Of a stretch of DNA of 64,000 nucleotides, positions 22,578 to 33,300 are shown piece by piece; the stretch's first letter is position 1, and each line of letters opens with the position of its first letter. The stretch is from Epichloe hybrida (lineage: Eukaryota; Ascomycota; Sordariomycetes; Hypocreales; Clavicipitaceae). The translations under genes were made by a program, and so were the position numbers. A model generated the notes under the pieces. It was not told the origin of the DNA. It was given only the letters and a program-made list of their open reading frames with translations, and did no database searches. The DNA lies in contig JAFEKR010000087.1 in assembly GCA_019022495.1 (NCBI GenBank), positions 1-64,000 of the forward strand, given 5' to 3'.

Positions 22578-24426
22578 TCATGACACGGTCTGTGCCCGAC
22601 TCACCAGAATAGGTTGCCGACTGACGCTGCCATACTTGGCCTGCCAGGCATAAAAGTACATCAAGGCGGCGAACGGCTGTCCAAAGATGGTAAATGACAC
22701 CCAGAAGATGACGTTGCCCATTACGCGTCCTGTATGTCCCCATTTCCTCTTTTCCATAGGAGCGGTGATGGCTATTAGGGGCAGCTGCAGAAACATGCCT
22801 ATAAAGGCGACACCTGCACAGGAAAAGTTAGCTTAGGAAAAAACCCTCTGTGGTGATAGGGATTTTGCCAAGATGCAGGCTGTTTCGGGGGTTCGAAGAT
22901 CTTGTATAAAAGCGCTTTTCTTACCAATGATGTTGTGGGTGGGCACTCCGACAAGAACCTCGTGCAACACGGCGGAAACAAAGAAGACGGTGCAGCTGGC
23001 AGTCCAGGGACTCCATCCCCTGCCAATCATGGGCACGTACACATGGCGTTTGAAGTAGGTGTAGACAGGTTTGTTCCATGTTCTCCAGTAGGCGCCGAGA
23101 CTTTCGCTATTCCACCAATCGTCGTAGAAGGATCGATCGCCAAACCGAAGAACCTCGGCCAGCGCGTTGAGGAAGGACTGGAACAGGGCGAAGAAGCCGG
23201 CTAGCCAGATGACGAGGGAGATCGTGGACAGCTTGAGAAGGCGCTCCAGAATCATGATAAAATCGAGGGACGTAATCTTGTCCAAGGAGTTCTGTAACAC
23301 CGGGGCGGCATACTGGAAGCTCGCAAACCAGATGAACGCGCTAAGGCAGCACACTTCACCCAGTCTCTTAACAACAAATACCCATCGGATCTCGTCGGTG
23401 CGCGGATACACGGGCTGGTAGACCAGCGTGGGCGCCCACCAGAAATATGTGAGGTTCCCAAAAGTAATGTTGTTGGGGTATGGACACTTGGAGTAGAGTT
23501 CGGGGACCTGCTCGCACTTGTCCGGGTGAAGATAAGCATGGCGGAGATCACGGTTGGTGAGGGCGTAGGAAGCCGTCTTGAGTGATACGATGACAGCGTG
23601 CATTTCGGTGAGGGTGCCGACAAGAGGGTGGTGCACGTGAAAGTAGACAACATAGGTCGTAAGAAGGAAGGATAGCGCCATGTTGATGACATGTGCCCAG
23701 GCGGCCAAGACCCATGTTGTGTGAAACTGCTTCTTGTCGTCTTCGGATTGCTTGGATGCTGACCAGGACTTGACCTGCTGTCGAGACCCGCGCGCTTGTC
23801 TGGCGGCGGCCAATTCAATTCCGTAGGCAACTAGTAAGTGGCAGGGGATCAGGAAGTAGAGTATTCCACCAATGAGGATATCTTCATTCGTGTACGAGTG
23901 ACACCGGAGGCATATCAGCACGCCGTACTGGAGGAGGACTTGCGTGTTAGAGGCCAAGTATAGGCGAATGAGGGAGAGGCAGCTTGGCGAAGTGTCGCGT
24001 ACCTTTTTCAGATTTTCAATCATCAATCGAACGTTGCCGACGACTGATTGGCGGGTCTGTTAGCTTTCAGCAAGAAGAAGAAAAGAAGCTGGAAGGTTGA
24101 AGGATAACCAAGATGAAAAAAATAAAAAAAATAAAAAATGAAACCCCATGACGTGATGGCTTACCCAGAACGATGACCATGAGATTGCGAAAGCCGATGA
24201 AGCTTGGTGCAGTGTCAGAATCATGGCTCAAACAGGACGGCCGACTCTTGGAATGAACGGCAGCAACATGGCGATACTTTTGCTGTGACGATGTGTGAAT
24301 CTTCTCGGCCGTGGTTGCGTCTTGGGGCTCGATCTCGACCAGATCTGCAGCTCTGCCATTGCGTCGCTTGCCGGGCTTGCCATTGGAGGCGTCGACACTC
24401 GTGGCCGTGGTGGCCGCCTTGCTCAT
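22578..24426 (-). CDS. DGAT1-type diacylglycerol O-acyltransferase (MBOAT)
   Basis: Four exons, 24426-24165, 24043-24003, 23927-22925 and 22813-22578, give about 513 residues. All splice sites are GT-AG and keep phase. The 75-base intron 23928-24002 is in frame and easily missed, but removing it joins MIENLKK to YGVLICLR, the conserved DGAT1 pattern. The enzyme makes triacylglycerol from diacylglycerol and acyl-CoA in the ER; the related sterol acyltransferases are the alternative. Family signatures visible: SGF/SFIGFRNL near residue 78, FYDDWWNSESLGAYWRTWN (the FYxDWWN box) and the catalytic histidine in SAVLHEVLVGVP, with some eight hydrophobic helices. FYxDWWN fits both DGAT1 and ACAT; the overall context favours DGAT1. 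An upstream in-frame ATG at 24456 is possible but weaker. Confidence 0.88.
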
Positions 24427-25479
24427 GATGCAGCAGCCGCCTGGCTTGGCAGTCAATCGTCAAGGGGATGGGTCACGGAGACGGCCGAGAGCAATGATTC
24501 TGGAGGAGATGGGAGAAGAAGACGAAGTTGTCGAGCGCCGCGCGCAGGGAAGAAGGAGAGGAGAGACGGCATGCATGTGGACTGCGACAATCCGACGCGA
24601 TGACGACGGGTGGGCGATGGCTGCGGGCCGGTCACTGTTCAGTGCTCAAGCTCGAAACTCGAAAATGGAGGGGTCAAATGTCTGACTCTGACGGCTTCGC
24701 GCCTGCCAGTCCGCCAGCCAGCCGTGCCAGCCGTGCCAGCCGTGCCAACCTGCCGCCTGCCTTGTGCCAACCTGCCTGCCTTGTGCCTTCCTTGCCTGCC
24801 TTGCCTGCCAACCTGCTTAGCCCCTGTCTAGTCCGTTACTCCGTACGGATTAATTAGCGCTTCTCGGCGGCGACGCCACTTCGATTGCGGCGTGGCCCAA
24901 GGTCCAAGGACAACTGCCGTAATAGCATTGCTTCCAGAGTGGTGCCGACAAGATGGCCTTTCGCTGCGTGCAGAATTCTCCCGCTATCTCTTCGGTAGCA
25001 ATGATTGATGTTGCTGTCCCATCGTTCATCATGCTGTGTTTTGGGACGGCCACTTGTCACAGCTGATCGGCCACCAGATCTACAAACCAGATCTGTTTTA
25101 TTTTTCATTCACCACCTGCATGCATGCACTGCGATTAAGTATCCGCTTTCCACTTTCGATGCAAGAAAAACTGCAATGTGCATCACATGACCCTTTCTGC
25201 AGGAAATAGTCATTCTTCCGGGACACGGATCCGGGACACGGATCCGGGAGGCTGGGATGGCTGTTTTCAGACGTCAAGTCCTCCCTCTGTAGATGTCATC
25301 TCAGACATGGATAGCGGCGCTGCCCCAATGCGGACGCACCTCAAAACTTGCACCTCAAAACTTGAATCAGCCTGTCAGTAGTTAGTAAGCGTTTGCGTGC
25401 TGCGGTGGCTGAACATCGGGCGGGCTTGATATGGAGATGCGCCTTCTCATCCATTGCCTCGAGGCGGCATCAATCATTC
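24427..25479. other. Intergenic with degenerate GTGCCAGCC/CCTGCC repeats
   Basis: About 1 kb upstream of the acyltransferase gene. It contains short tandem repeats of GCCAGCCGT and CCTGCCTTG (about 24710-24815), one TACTCCGTA (24837-24845) and a tandem pair of CGGGACACGGATC (25218-25245). No gene seen. Confidence 0.45.
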
Positions 25480-25800
25480 TCATTTGTAGTGGCGGACCGC
25501 ACCGTGTTTGGGCCTAATAATGTACGGATTAATGCATCGTTGTTCAGCGGTGGGCACCCATTGGAACCCGAGATCCGCAACGGACTGAGAGTTCCGGCCG
25601 GCAAGAAGATTCATATTGGGGAAGACTGCTGGGTTGGTGGCAACGTTGCGATCCTGCCTGGCGTCACCATGGGTCGCGGCTCGACTGTAGGTGCTGGTAG
25701 TGTGGTGACCAACAAGATAACGTGTCGGATCACGACGCGAATCATAGGCAAGATCAAATCAACTTTGGATCCCAACCAGAGCGATGGGTCTAATCGATAA
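25480..25800 (+). pseudogene. Relic of a hexapeptide (maltose/galactoside-type) acetyltransferase
   Basis: The frame contains the left-handed beta-helix of a MAT/GAT-type O-acetyltransferase: VFGPNNVRI, then GGHPLEPEIRNGL, HIGEDCWVGGNVAILPGVTMG and STVGAGSVVTNK. The catalytic His of this family sits in the AGHPLDP-type motif, here GGHPLEP. The N-terminal half (the Mac domain and its start codon) is absent, because the upstream sequence does not resemble the family. After SVVTNK the usual pattern (DVPP...AGNPA) is missing and replaced by ITCRITTRIIGKIK. A full protein would be near 200-220 residues; only about 105 remain. I read it as a decayed gene copy, not a working enzyme. A spliced upstream exon cannot be fully excluded. 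Confidence 0.7.
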
Positions 25801-26250
25801 AGCTCACCCTCACACCAGTTGTCCATCAAGCCCCGTTGTTTGGTGGTGTGTCTGTGATGGCCATATCGAAAACGTGATTCATCTTGAATTTGTTCTTCCC
25901 ATCATTGAACGTAGTAAGCGCACCTATTTACGGATATGAAAGCTTGAGAAGCGAAATCATTGATTGCATTGACAAAAAGGAAAGAATTGTTAATCATAAA
26001 CTTGAGCAAAAGGTCTCAGAAAAGCTTGAGCAAGCTTAGAACAAGCTCAGTCACATGACCTGCCGCTCAGCCGGTAGATTGCCGCTTAAACTGCAACGCT
26101 TCTGCAACTGCCACTTCAACTTCAACACATCGTTCCTCCAACCAAATGCGTAGCTCAGCATGAGAGAGTCTCTTTGTCTTTGAATTTACATCAGCCCACC
26201 GTACCGTATACGGCGTGCATGCTTGAAGTTCGGCCTCAATAGCCACAGCC
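25801..26250. other. Intergenic, upstream of PFS2
   Basis: About 450 bases with an AT-rich middle holding repeated AGCTTGAG/AAGCTTGAGCA words (about 25938-26050). No gene is supported; the minus-strand frame of 61 codons lacks recognisable content. Confidence 0.4.
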
Positions 26251-28383
26251 ATGGCTTACGAGCCACGTGGTGACCATGGGGGAGGGGGCCAGGATGGCGC
26301 CTATGTCAAAGTTCGAGGTCGAAGTAAGTAGTCGTCGCCAGCTTTCTCCCGTTGGACTTACCGAGTGCCAATGGAAACAGTTTGAAATGACATTTCAGGG
26401 CTGCGACGAGGGTCTCCTGATCATGTTGGGTATAAAGACAAGTGTCGTGATTTGGGGTCGTTGGAGGCTTGATGCTACGCACAGATTTGTCTGGGATTTC
26501 ACGATCAAAGTCGCACTCCATCATTAAGATTGCTCTCTGTACTAACACGCATGAAAAGGGCCCGTGACAGACTACAGCTCTACAGTCATTCATTGGTTAC
26601 GGAATAGAGTACCAAACTACAAAGGCTCCTATACTGGCGAGAGAGAACGACCTAGCGCTAGCTACATCGTGGATGTGAGATGGGTCTTTGGCCTTGGAGC
26701 CCATGGACAAATTGTACTGACATGGTTCAGATGCTCCCCCCAGCTGCAAGACCAACAAACGCAGCTGACACAATCCCTACCAAACATCTTCATTCTTCAC
26801 TAAACAAGATCAAACACCCCGTCAACGTCGTTCGTTGGACACCAGAGGGCCGCAGACTACTGACAGCATCAACAAGTGGCGAGTTCACGTTGTGGAATGG
26901 CACGGGGTTCAATTTTGAAACCATCATGCAGGCTCACGACTCCGCCATCCGAGCATTGGAGTATTCTCACAGCGATGACTGGCTAATATCGGCTGACCAT
27001 GACGGTCTCATCAAGTACTGGCAGCCAAACTTCAACAATGTGCAAAGCATAAACGCGCATTCGGATCCGATCCGAGATTTGGCATTCAGTCCCAATGATT
27101 CCAAATTCGTGAGTGCCTCGGACGATTCAACGCTCAAGATCTTCGACTTCGCCCTCGGACAGATGGAGTCCAAGTTGGAGGGCCATGGCTGGGATGCCAA
27201 GAGTGTAGACTGGCATCCTACGAAGGGCCTCCTGGTGTCTGGTTCAAAGGATCACTTGGTCAAGCTATGGGATCCAAGAACAACGCGCTGCCTCACCACA
27301 CTACACGGCCACAAGAGCACCATCACCAAGGTCATGTTTGAGAGAGTTCGAGGTGCTTGTCTCGCAACGTCAGCGCGAGATCAGACGGCTCGTGTATTCG
27401 ATCTCAGAATGATGCGCGACATCTGCCTGCTGAAGGGCCATGAAAAGGACATCTCGACTCTAACGTTTCATCCTGTCCACGCCAATCTTCTCACTACAGG
27501 TGGCATGGACGGTTCTCTCTTCCACTATCTCCTGGACTCGCCCAATCCACCGGCTGGCCAACCCCTCACCGTCAGTCCCTATGATAGCATGGATCCTGCG
27601 TCCACGCCTGCTCAGGCAGTATGGCCGATGCACAGGGTACCATTCGCACACGATTACGCCATCTGGTCCCTTGATTGGCATCCACTGGGTCACATTCTGG
27701 CATCGGGGTCCAACGACCGCATCACTCGTTTCTGGACTCGAGCGCGACCCGGCGATACGGACGTTGCCCAAGACAGATATCATATTGGAGAAGCAGCTGC
27801 CGAAGCGCAGGGTACGTGGGACCGTCGCGGAAACCGCCGTCAACGTCAGGAGGAAGAGCAACAGGAGATGGAGGATGAGCTCGATGCACTCGTCGATCAG
27901 GATGCCCCGAGGCTTCCCACAGTCCCTGCGTTGCCCGGCATTCCTGGCTTGCCTCTTGGCGGAGGTTCTGCGCCCCCCGGCCTCACAGCAGGCCTTGCTC
28001 TTCCTCCACCTGTTCCAGGTGTCGTTGGAGTGGGAGTCAACGGCCATGCGCCGCCGCCATTCCCTCTGCCCGGCCTGAACGGCGCCCCTCCACCACCCCT
28101 GCCGGGCCTGGACCCCAATAATCCTCCCGGTCCCGCACAGCTCCTCGAGCTCATGAAGAAGGCGGGCGTGCCTCTTCCTCCGCCAGGCGCTTTCCCACCA
28201 GGTCTCATCCCACCACCAGGCAATGTGCCTCCTCCTGGGACTTTTCCTTTCCCCATCCCGCCACCACCGCTTCACCAAACCGAGGAAGAAAAGGCCGAGA
28301 CGCCACGTAGAGCTCCACTACCAAGTCAGGAGGAAAGTTTGCGACAGGAGCAAAGACAGGGGAAATACACTCGTATCCGGTGA
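26251..28383 (+). CDS. PFS2: Polyadenylation factor subunit 2 (WD40)
   Basis: Three exons: 26251-26323, 26559-26674 and 26731-28383, about 613 residues. Introns have donors GTAAGT and GTGAGA and acceptors AAAAG and TTCAG, and restore RGR/RPVTDYSS and [14 protein letters not shown]. The protein is a WD40 beta-propeller of the cleavage and polyadenylation factor that bridges poly(A) and cleavage modules during mRNA 3'-end formation in the nucleus. The N-terminal segment [17 protein letters not shown] is diagnostic (Pfs2/WDR33). WD repeats run from about residue 85 to 390, e.g. [21 protein letters not shown] and [16 protein letters not shown]. The C-terminal 170 residues are Pro/Gly-rich ([15 protein letters not shown]), as in filamentous-fungal Pfs2. 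The antisense GC-rich frames over this tail are shadows. Confidence 0.95.
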
Positions 28384-29073
28384 TAGAGCGACGGGGCTGC
28401 TCCGAGAGAGGTCAGAAATGTATGCATGATGAGAACATAACTATAGGAGAAACGGTAGTTGCGGTGTCGGAATGAGCATGGAACTCCTTGGGTCTGCCGA
28501 TATCCTTGGTATTGAGATGACATGACATTGTGAGTTTGTATCATCCCTGGTTTGCCTCGAATCGCCAGCTTCCTTGTCTGTCAGTCTATTGAGCCACATG
28601 TCACATCTTGTCCAGTTTCAGAGAAGCATGCGTAGATGAGAGATGCCCAGGACGCCTTTGATGGGCGTGGCGATGATGGGCATGGTGAGAACCATGTTCC
28701 TGCCCGCGCGCACCTCTTCTGTGCCACGCAGCCAGGAACTGGAGGGTCGCGGTGCGCCGATGCAGCCAGCCAGCCAGCACGGCGGGGGGTCTGCTCGGGC
28801 GTCATCCTCCTGCGGCGCGTGCTGCATGCAGTGGATGCATGCAGTTGAAGCAGGATCCCACGTGGACGAAGTCCGTCGGGGAGAAGCTGCTCGTGGAACT
28901 ACCGGGAGTCTGTTGTCCCGCGACAGCCCGGGGATAAAAAGGCATGGATAGGTGGCGGACAAGCTGGAGAAGTCGTTGGAAGGGGGAGCAGGCTAAAAGT
29001 AGATGAAGAACGCGGAATGCTCGGCAGGGCCATAATGGCCATTATTTCTCTTGTGTGGTTTTTTTTCTTTGGT
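28384..29073. other. Intergenic between PFS2 and a dehydrogenase relic
   Basis: About 690 bases with short GC-rich repeats (CCAGCCAG near 28765) and no supported gene. Any upstream portion of the dehydrogenase is not recognisable here. Confidence 0.4.
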
Positions 29074-29506
29074 GAGCATCAGCTCATCGACAGCGCGGCC
29101 ATGATCCTCACCAAGAACCCTCGCGCACTGAATGGCGTTGTCGTGACCAGCAACTTGTTCGGCGACATCATCAGCGACGAAGCCAGTGTCATTCCCCATT
29201 CCCGGCAGCATCGGTCTTCTCCCGAGTGCGAGCCTCTGAGCGGTATCACGGACGGCAACGGCAAGTGCAACGGAATTTACGAGCCAATCCATGGTAAGTT
29301 CCATCCTCATCATATATTCTTGCCCCGATAAACAACAAGCTCTTGTCCATCGATCGATGCCAACGACCCACCCACCGGGTCCGTCTGGATGACAACAACG
29401 AAGAGCTCGGGCATGTGTTGACTTGTGTTTCATGGCTGCAGGCTCCGCCCCCGACATCTCCGGCAAGGGAATCGTCAACCCTCTTGGCACGATTCTGTCC
29501 CAGTAA
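29074..29506 (+). pseudogene. 3-isopropylmalate dehydrogenase (LeuB/Leu2) C-terminal relic
   Basis: The frame reads [36 protein letters not shown] and, after a gap in similarity, [12 protein letters not shown]; a 148-base intron (29294-29441, donor GTAAGT, acceptor CTGCAG) then leads to SAPDISGKGIVNPLG. This is the metal- and NAD-binding C-terminal third of beta-isopropylmalate dehydrogenase (leucine biosynthesis). Between ASVIP and LSGITDG the expected [10 protein letters not shown] is scrambled: a 7-base duplication and a 2-base insertion shift and then restore the frame. A TAA at 29504-29506 cuts the protein before the usual final helices, and the N-terminal two thirds are missing. It cannot be a working enzyme. 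It lies near the end of the polyketide synthase gene and may be a remnant of a duplicated copy. Confidence 0.8.
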
Positions 29507-30367
29507 CGGGAGAGAAGAATGCTGGATGGCTCGTTCCAAAACAGCAATGCCCATGAGGCAAGAGAAGAGGAAGCACATCGCATCACTGTATCCGTATCAC
29601 GAGACGTTGAAAAGTATCTTGTATGATTCAACGTTGTAGTTGCTTCTGGTATTATAGTCATTTTGGGGTGCATCCAAAATAAGTAACCAGGAAGCCTGTA
29701 CCCATCATGAGGACCAAGATTATTCCTCCTGATACTCATGTTCATGTTCTGGGTGCTCTGTATGATGGGTAGGACAACCCTCTTCCCAAGTGAAAGTGCA
29801 CTACGAAGAAAGCTGATGAACGTCGGTGCAACATGGACACGGAGGATGCCTGAGCGGGCCGCATCGAGGTCATTAGGTCAATGAGCTCCCGAGAAGGTGC
29901 AAGAAATATCTGATATCTGGTTTGTTATTACGGACTAGTTCCTATCTCTTAAAAAACAATCAAATCCAGCGCATTGTTGATCAAGACTTGAAAGAGCGGG
30001 GCGAATAGCCAAGCCACAAGGGAATAATATCTCAAACCAAATCGCGTCCTTCCACAACTCCCATTCATTCACTCAATCTCGCGAATCAAATTCCATGACC
30101 CTTCTTTTCTGTCCATTCCTCATTTCCAAAAACACAGCCCACTTCACCTTTCCACCAACCCACCACAAACCAAATGCTCTAGTGCGACACAGCAGTGCGA
30201 CATGGAAGAAAAAAAATAAAAAAGTAAAAAACCTCTAAAGCGAGATCAACTCGGGAGAAGAGACAGAAGGGGGAAAAAAAAAAAAGGCTCCGGCCAGTGA
30301 AAAAAAGACCAGAGAAAGAAAAAGTGAATGTGTGGACGAGCTGATGCTCAGTCGCTGGTTTTGAAGT
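29507..30367. other. Intergenic, 3' flank of the polyketide synthase gene
   Basis: About 860 bases, A-rich between 30209 and 30330 (several A8-A12 runs). No gene is supported; the minus-strand frame of 250 codons overlapping 28993-29745 is antisense to the dehydrogenase relic. Confidence 0.4.
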
Positions 30368-33300
30368 TTACACACTCGGCTTGAAACCAAATTCAATTCG
30401 CGACTTCTGTAGGATCAGTCCCGCCAGCGCCAACAAGGTGTCGCTCGTGAGAAGCTCGAGCACCTGCAAGTGAGCGAGCAGCTCCTTGCTGGCCCAGTTG
30501 CGCAGCTCAATCGCATTGAGAGAGTCCAGGCCAAACGCAGAGACCGAGGATGTGAAATCGAGGTCCTCCTCGTTTATGAGCAGAATGCTGGCCAGCTTCT
30601 TGATCAGACCAGAGGCAACGGCTTCCTCTGCGTCCTTGGCACAGGCAGCTGCTGAAACGACCTGCTTGATCGAGACGGCCTGGGAGACTTGGCTGTCATC
30701 ACTTGTGGAGGAGGCTGCCTTCATCAGGCTGAGGAACCTTGCGTCGTGGACCGCGTAGGGCGGTTGCGAGCTGTTCTCGATGTTGAGGCCGGTGAGGATC
30801 TGGGCATCGGGTGACCAGCTGCTGAAGCCCTCGATGGCGGCAGCCAAGATGGCCTGCAGCTCGGCCTCGCCAGCAGTGTTGCCCTTGAGATTGCTCATGA
30901 CAATGCCCCGGCGCTCTGCGTTCTCGCTGAGGTAGCCTACTTCGTCCATGGCAGGGAGATCAATGGCCACTCCGGGCAGGCCTCGCTCACGCCTGTGCCT
31001 GGCCAAGCTGTCGAGGAACGTGTTGGCAGCTGCATACGCTGCCTGGCCCTTGTTTCCTACAACGCCAGCTATCGAAGAAAGAACGACAAAGAAGTCCAGC
31101 TCTTGTCCAAGAAGCGCCTTATGTGCGTTCCATGCTCCCGCAACCTTTGACTGAACGACGGCGTCAAAGTCTGGGAACGTCATCTTCTCATAGAGCATGT
31201 CCCGGAGAACCATGGTTGAGTGGATCAAGCCGCGGACAGGAGGAAGTGACGCTGAGCACTCGGTGAGAGCTGCTTCAAGACTGGAATATTCGGTGATATC
31301 ACAGGCTTTGACGTGAATCCTCGAGCCCGAAGCGCCGAGGTCGTGGATCAGTTCCTCCACCTTGCTGTTCGTACCGCTGCGAGACATCAGTATGACACTG
31401 CCTGCTCCCTTCTGCACCATCCATTTGGCCATTGAACGGCCGAGGCCACCCGTTCCCCCCAGGATCACGTAAGATGCGTCGCCAGAGAACATGCTCCTCC
31501 TCATGGGCATGTGAGTGGCCATTACTTGATCATGGGCATTGTGGGTCAGAACCAGCTTGCCCGTTGTCTTGCCCCCCTGCAAGAGCCGAAGGGCCTTTTC
31601 CACGTCCGAGATGCCCATGGCGGTGATGGGATGGATCGGACCAATCTTCTTCTGCTTCATCGCTGCCAGCACTGCATTCATCACCTTGCCCATGATGCGA
31701 GGTCTCTCAGCGGCGAGAACAGTCAGATCCACAGAACTGAAGAGGGCATTGCTCTCAAAGCGTCTCATCTCGAGCCGGGTGTTGTTGGTAATGTCTCGCT
31801 TTCCAATCTCGATGAATCGTCCGAAGTGGGCAATGCAGTCCCAGGTCTCTCGTAGGAGCTCACCGGCCAGCGAATTGAGGACGACATCGACGCCCTTTCC
31901 TCTGGTCATGGCACGAATGGCAGGGCCGAAACTGGTGTTTCGGCTATGGAAGATGTGGTCCTCTGGGATGCCATACTTGTCCATGATCAGCTTCTTCTTG
32001 TCGGCACTGCCGACCGTGGCGAAGATCTCTGCTCCGATCATTTGCGCAAGTTGAATGGCGCATTGGCCAACGCCGCCCGCTGCCGCATGGATGAGTACTC
32101 TCTCACCGGCCTCGAGGCGGGCAATGTCCAAGAGGCCATAATACGCGGTACAGTAAGCGACAGGGATCGACGCAGCAACCACCATGGACATTTCATCGGG
32201 GATCTTGGCAGCGCTGGTGGCCAGGCAGCGAGCAAAGGTGCGATACGCCCCGAGAGGCATAGCGCAGACTCTGTCGCCAACGGCCAGAGATGTCACAGCC
32301 GAACCAACGCGGGCAACTGTTCCGCTGCACTCGACCCCGATGTACGGGCTGGCCAGTTGACCCATGGAGATGACGACGTCTTTGAAGTTCATGCCGGTTG
32401 CCTCGACAGATATTTCAATCTCATCCTTGTCCAGAGGCATGTCGTCGTCATCTCTGAAGTACAGGGTGTCTAGTGCTCCAGGGCTCTGAATGTCGAGCTT
32501 GAGAGGCCGGTTGGTTTGGTTGAATGGTTGAAGATAGGACATCGACGTCTTGGTCTCGCGTTGAACAAAGGTGTTCAGCTCCGTATCCTCGATGATGCGA
32601 GGAACGACGATCCTGCCATTCTCTTCGTAGAACTCCATGTCCATGGCCTCCTCGGATTCATGGGCAAGCATGTTTTGGAACGTGTTCGTAATCAGCAGCG
32701 CCTGCTCTGATGCACTGATTTCTCCGTCAGCGTCGAAATCAAGTGTTCCGATCTTCTTGTCCATCTCAGAACGGAGCGTACGGTTCAGGCCCAAAGCCAT
32801 GTTACGGTGCGGGTTCTGGGCATTTTTGAAAGCGCCAGAGGTGACCCAGAGAAACATCCCGGAGCTGAGCAGAATGTTTTGAATTCGGTCAAACAAATCA
32901 GCAGAAATCTTTTCGAACACGGAGCAGTCCAATTCGTAAAGATTGATGCACATCCTGTTCGCGACAATGGCTTTGTCGAGAGAGCTGACTGTAGGAGATT
33001 GTCCTGTTCGCAGCTCAATGTTCGCCGCCAGACTATGAATAAGAGGATCGCTCGGCGAACGTTCCGTCAAAATAACAATGTTCTTTGCGTCGCTCCAGAT
33101 ATCACTCTTAGCAACATGTCCATTGGTGGCATCACCGTTGGTGACGACTCCATTGTGATGGCCATTTCCGTTGACTGGCGTGCCATTCGTGTGCGGGTCA
33201 TTGGTTTCAGCTATTGATTTCAAATCATCATCACCATCCAGTGGAGTCCAAATGGTCTTGTATCCCAGCCTCTTTGTTCCCGTGGCATCGAAGGCGTCGT

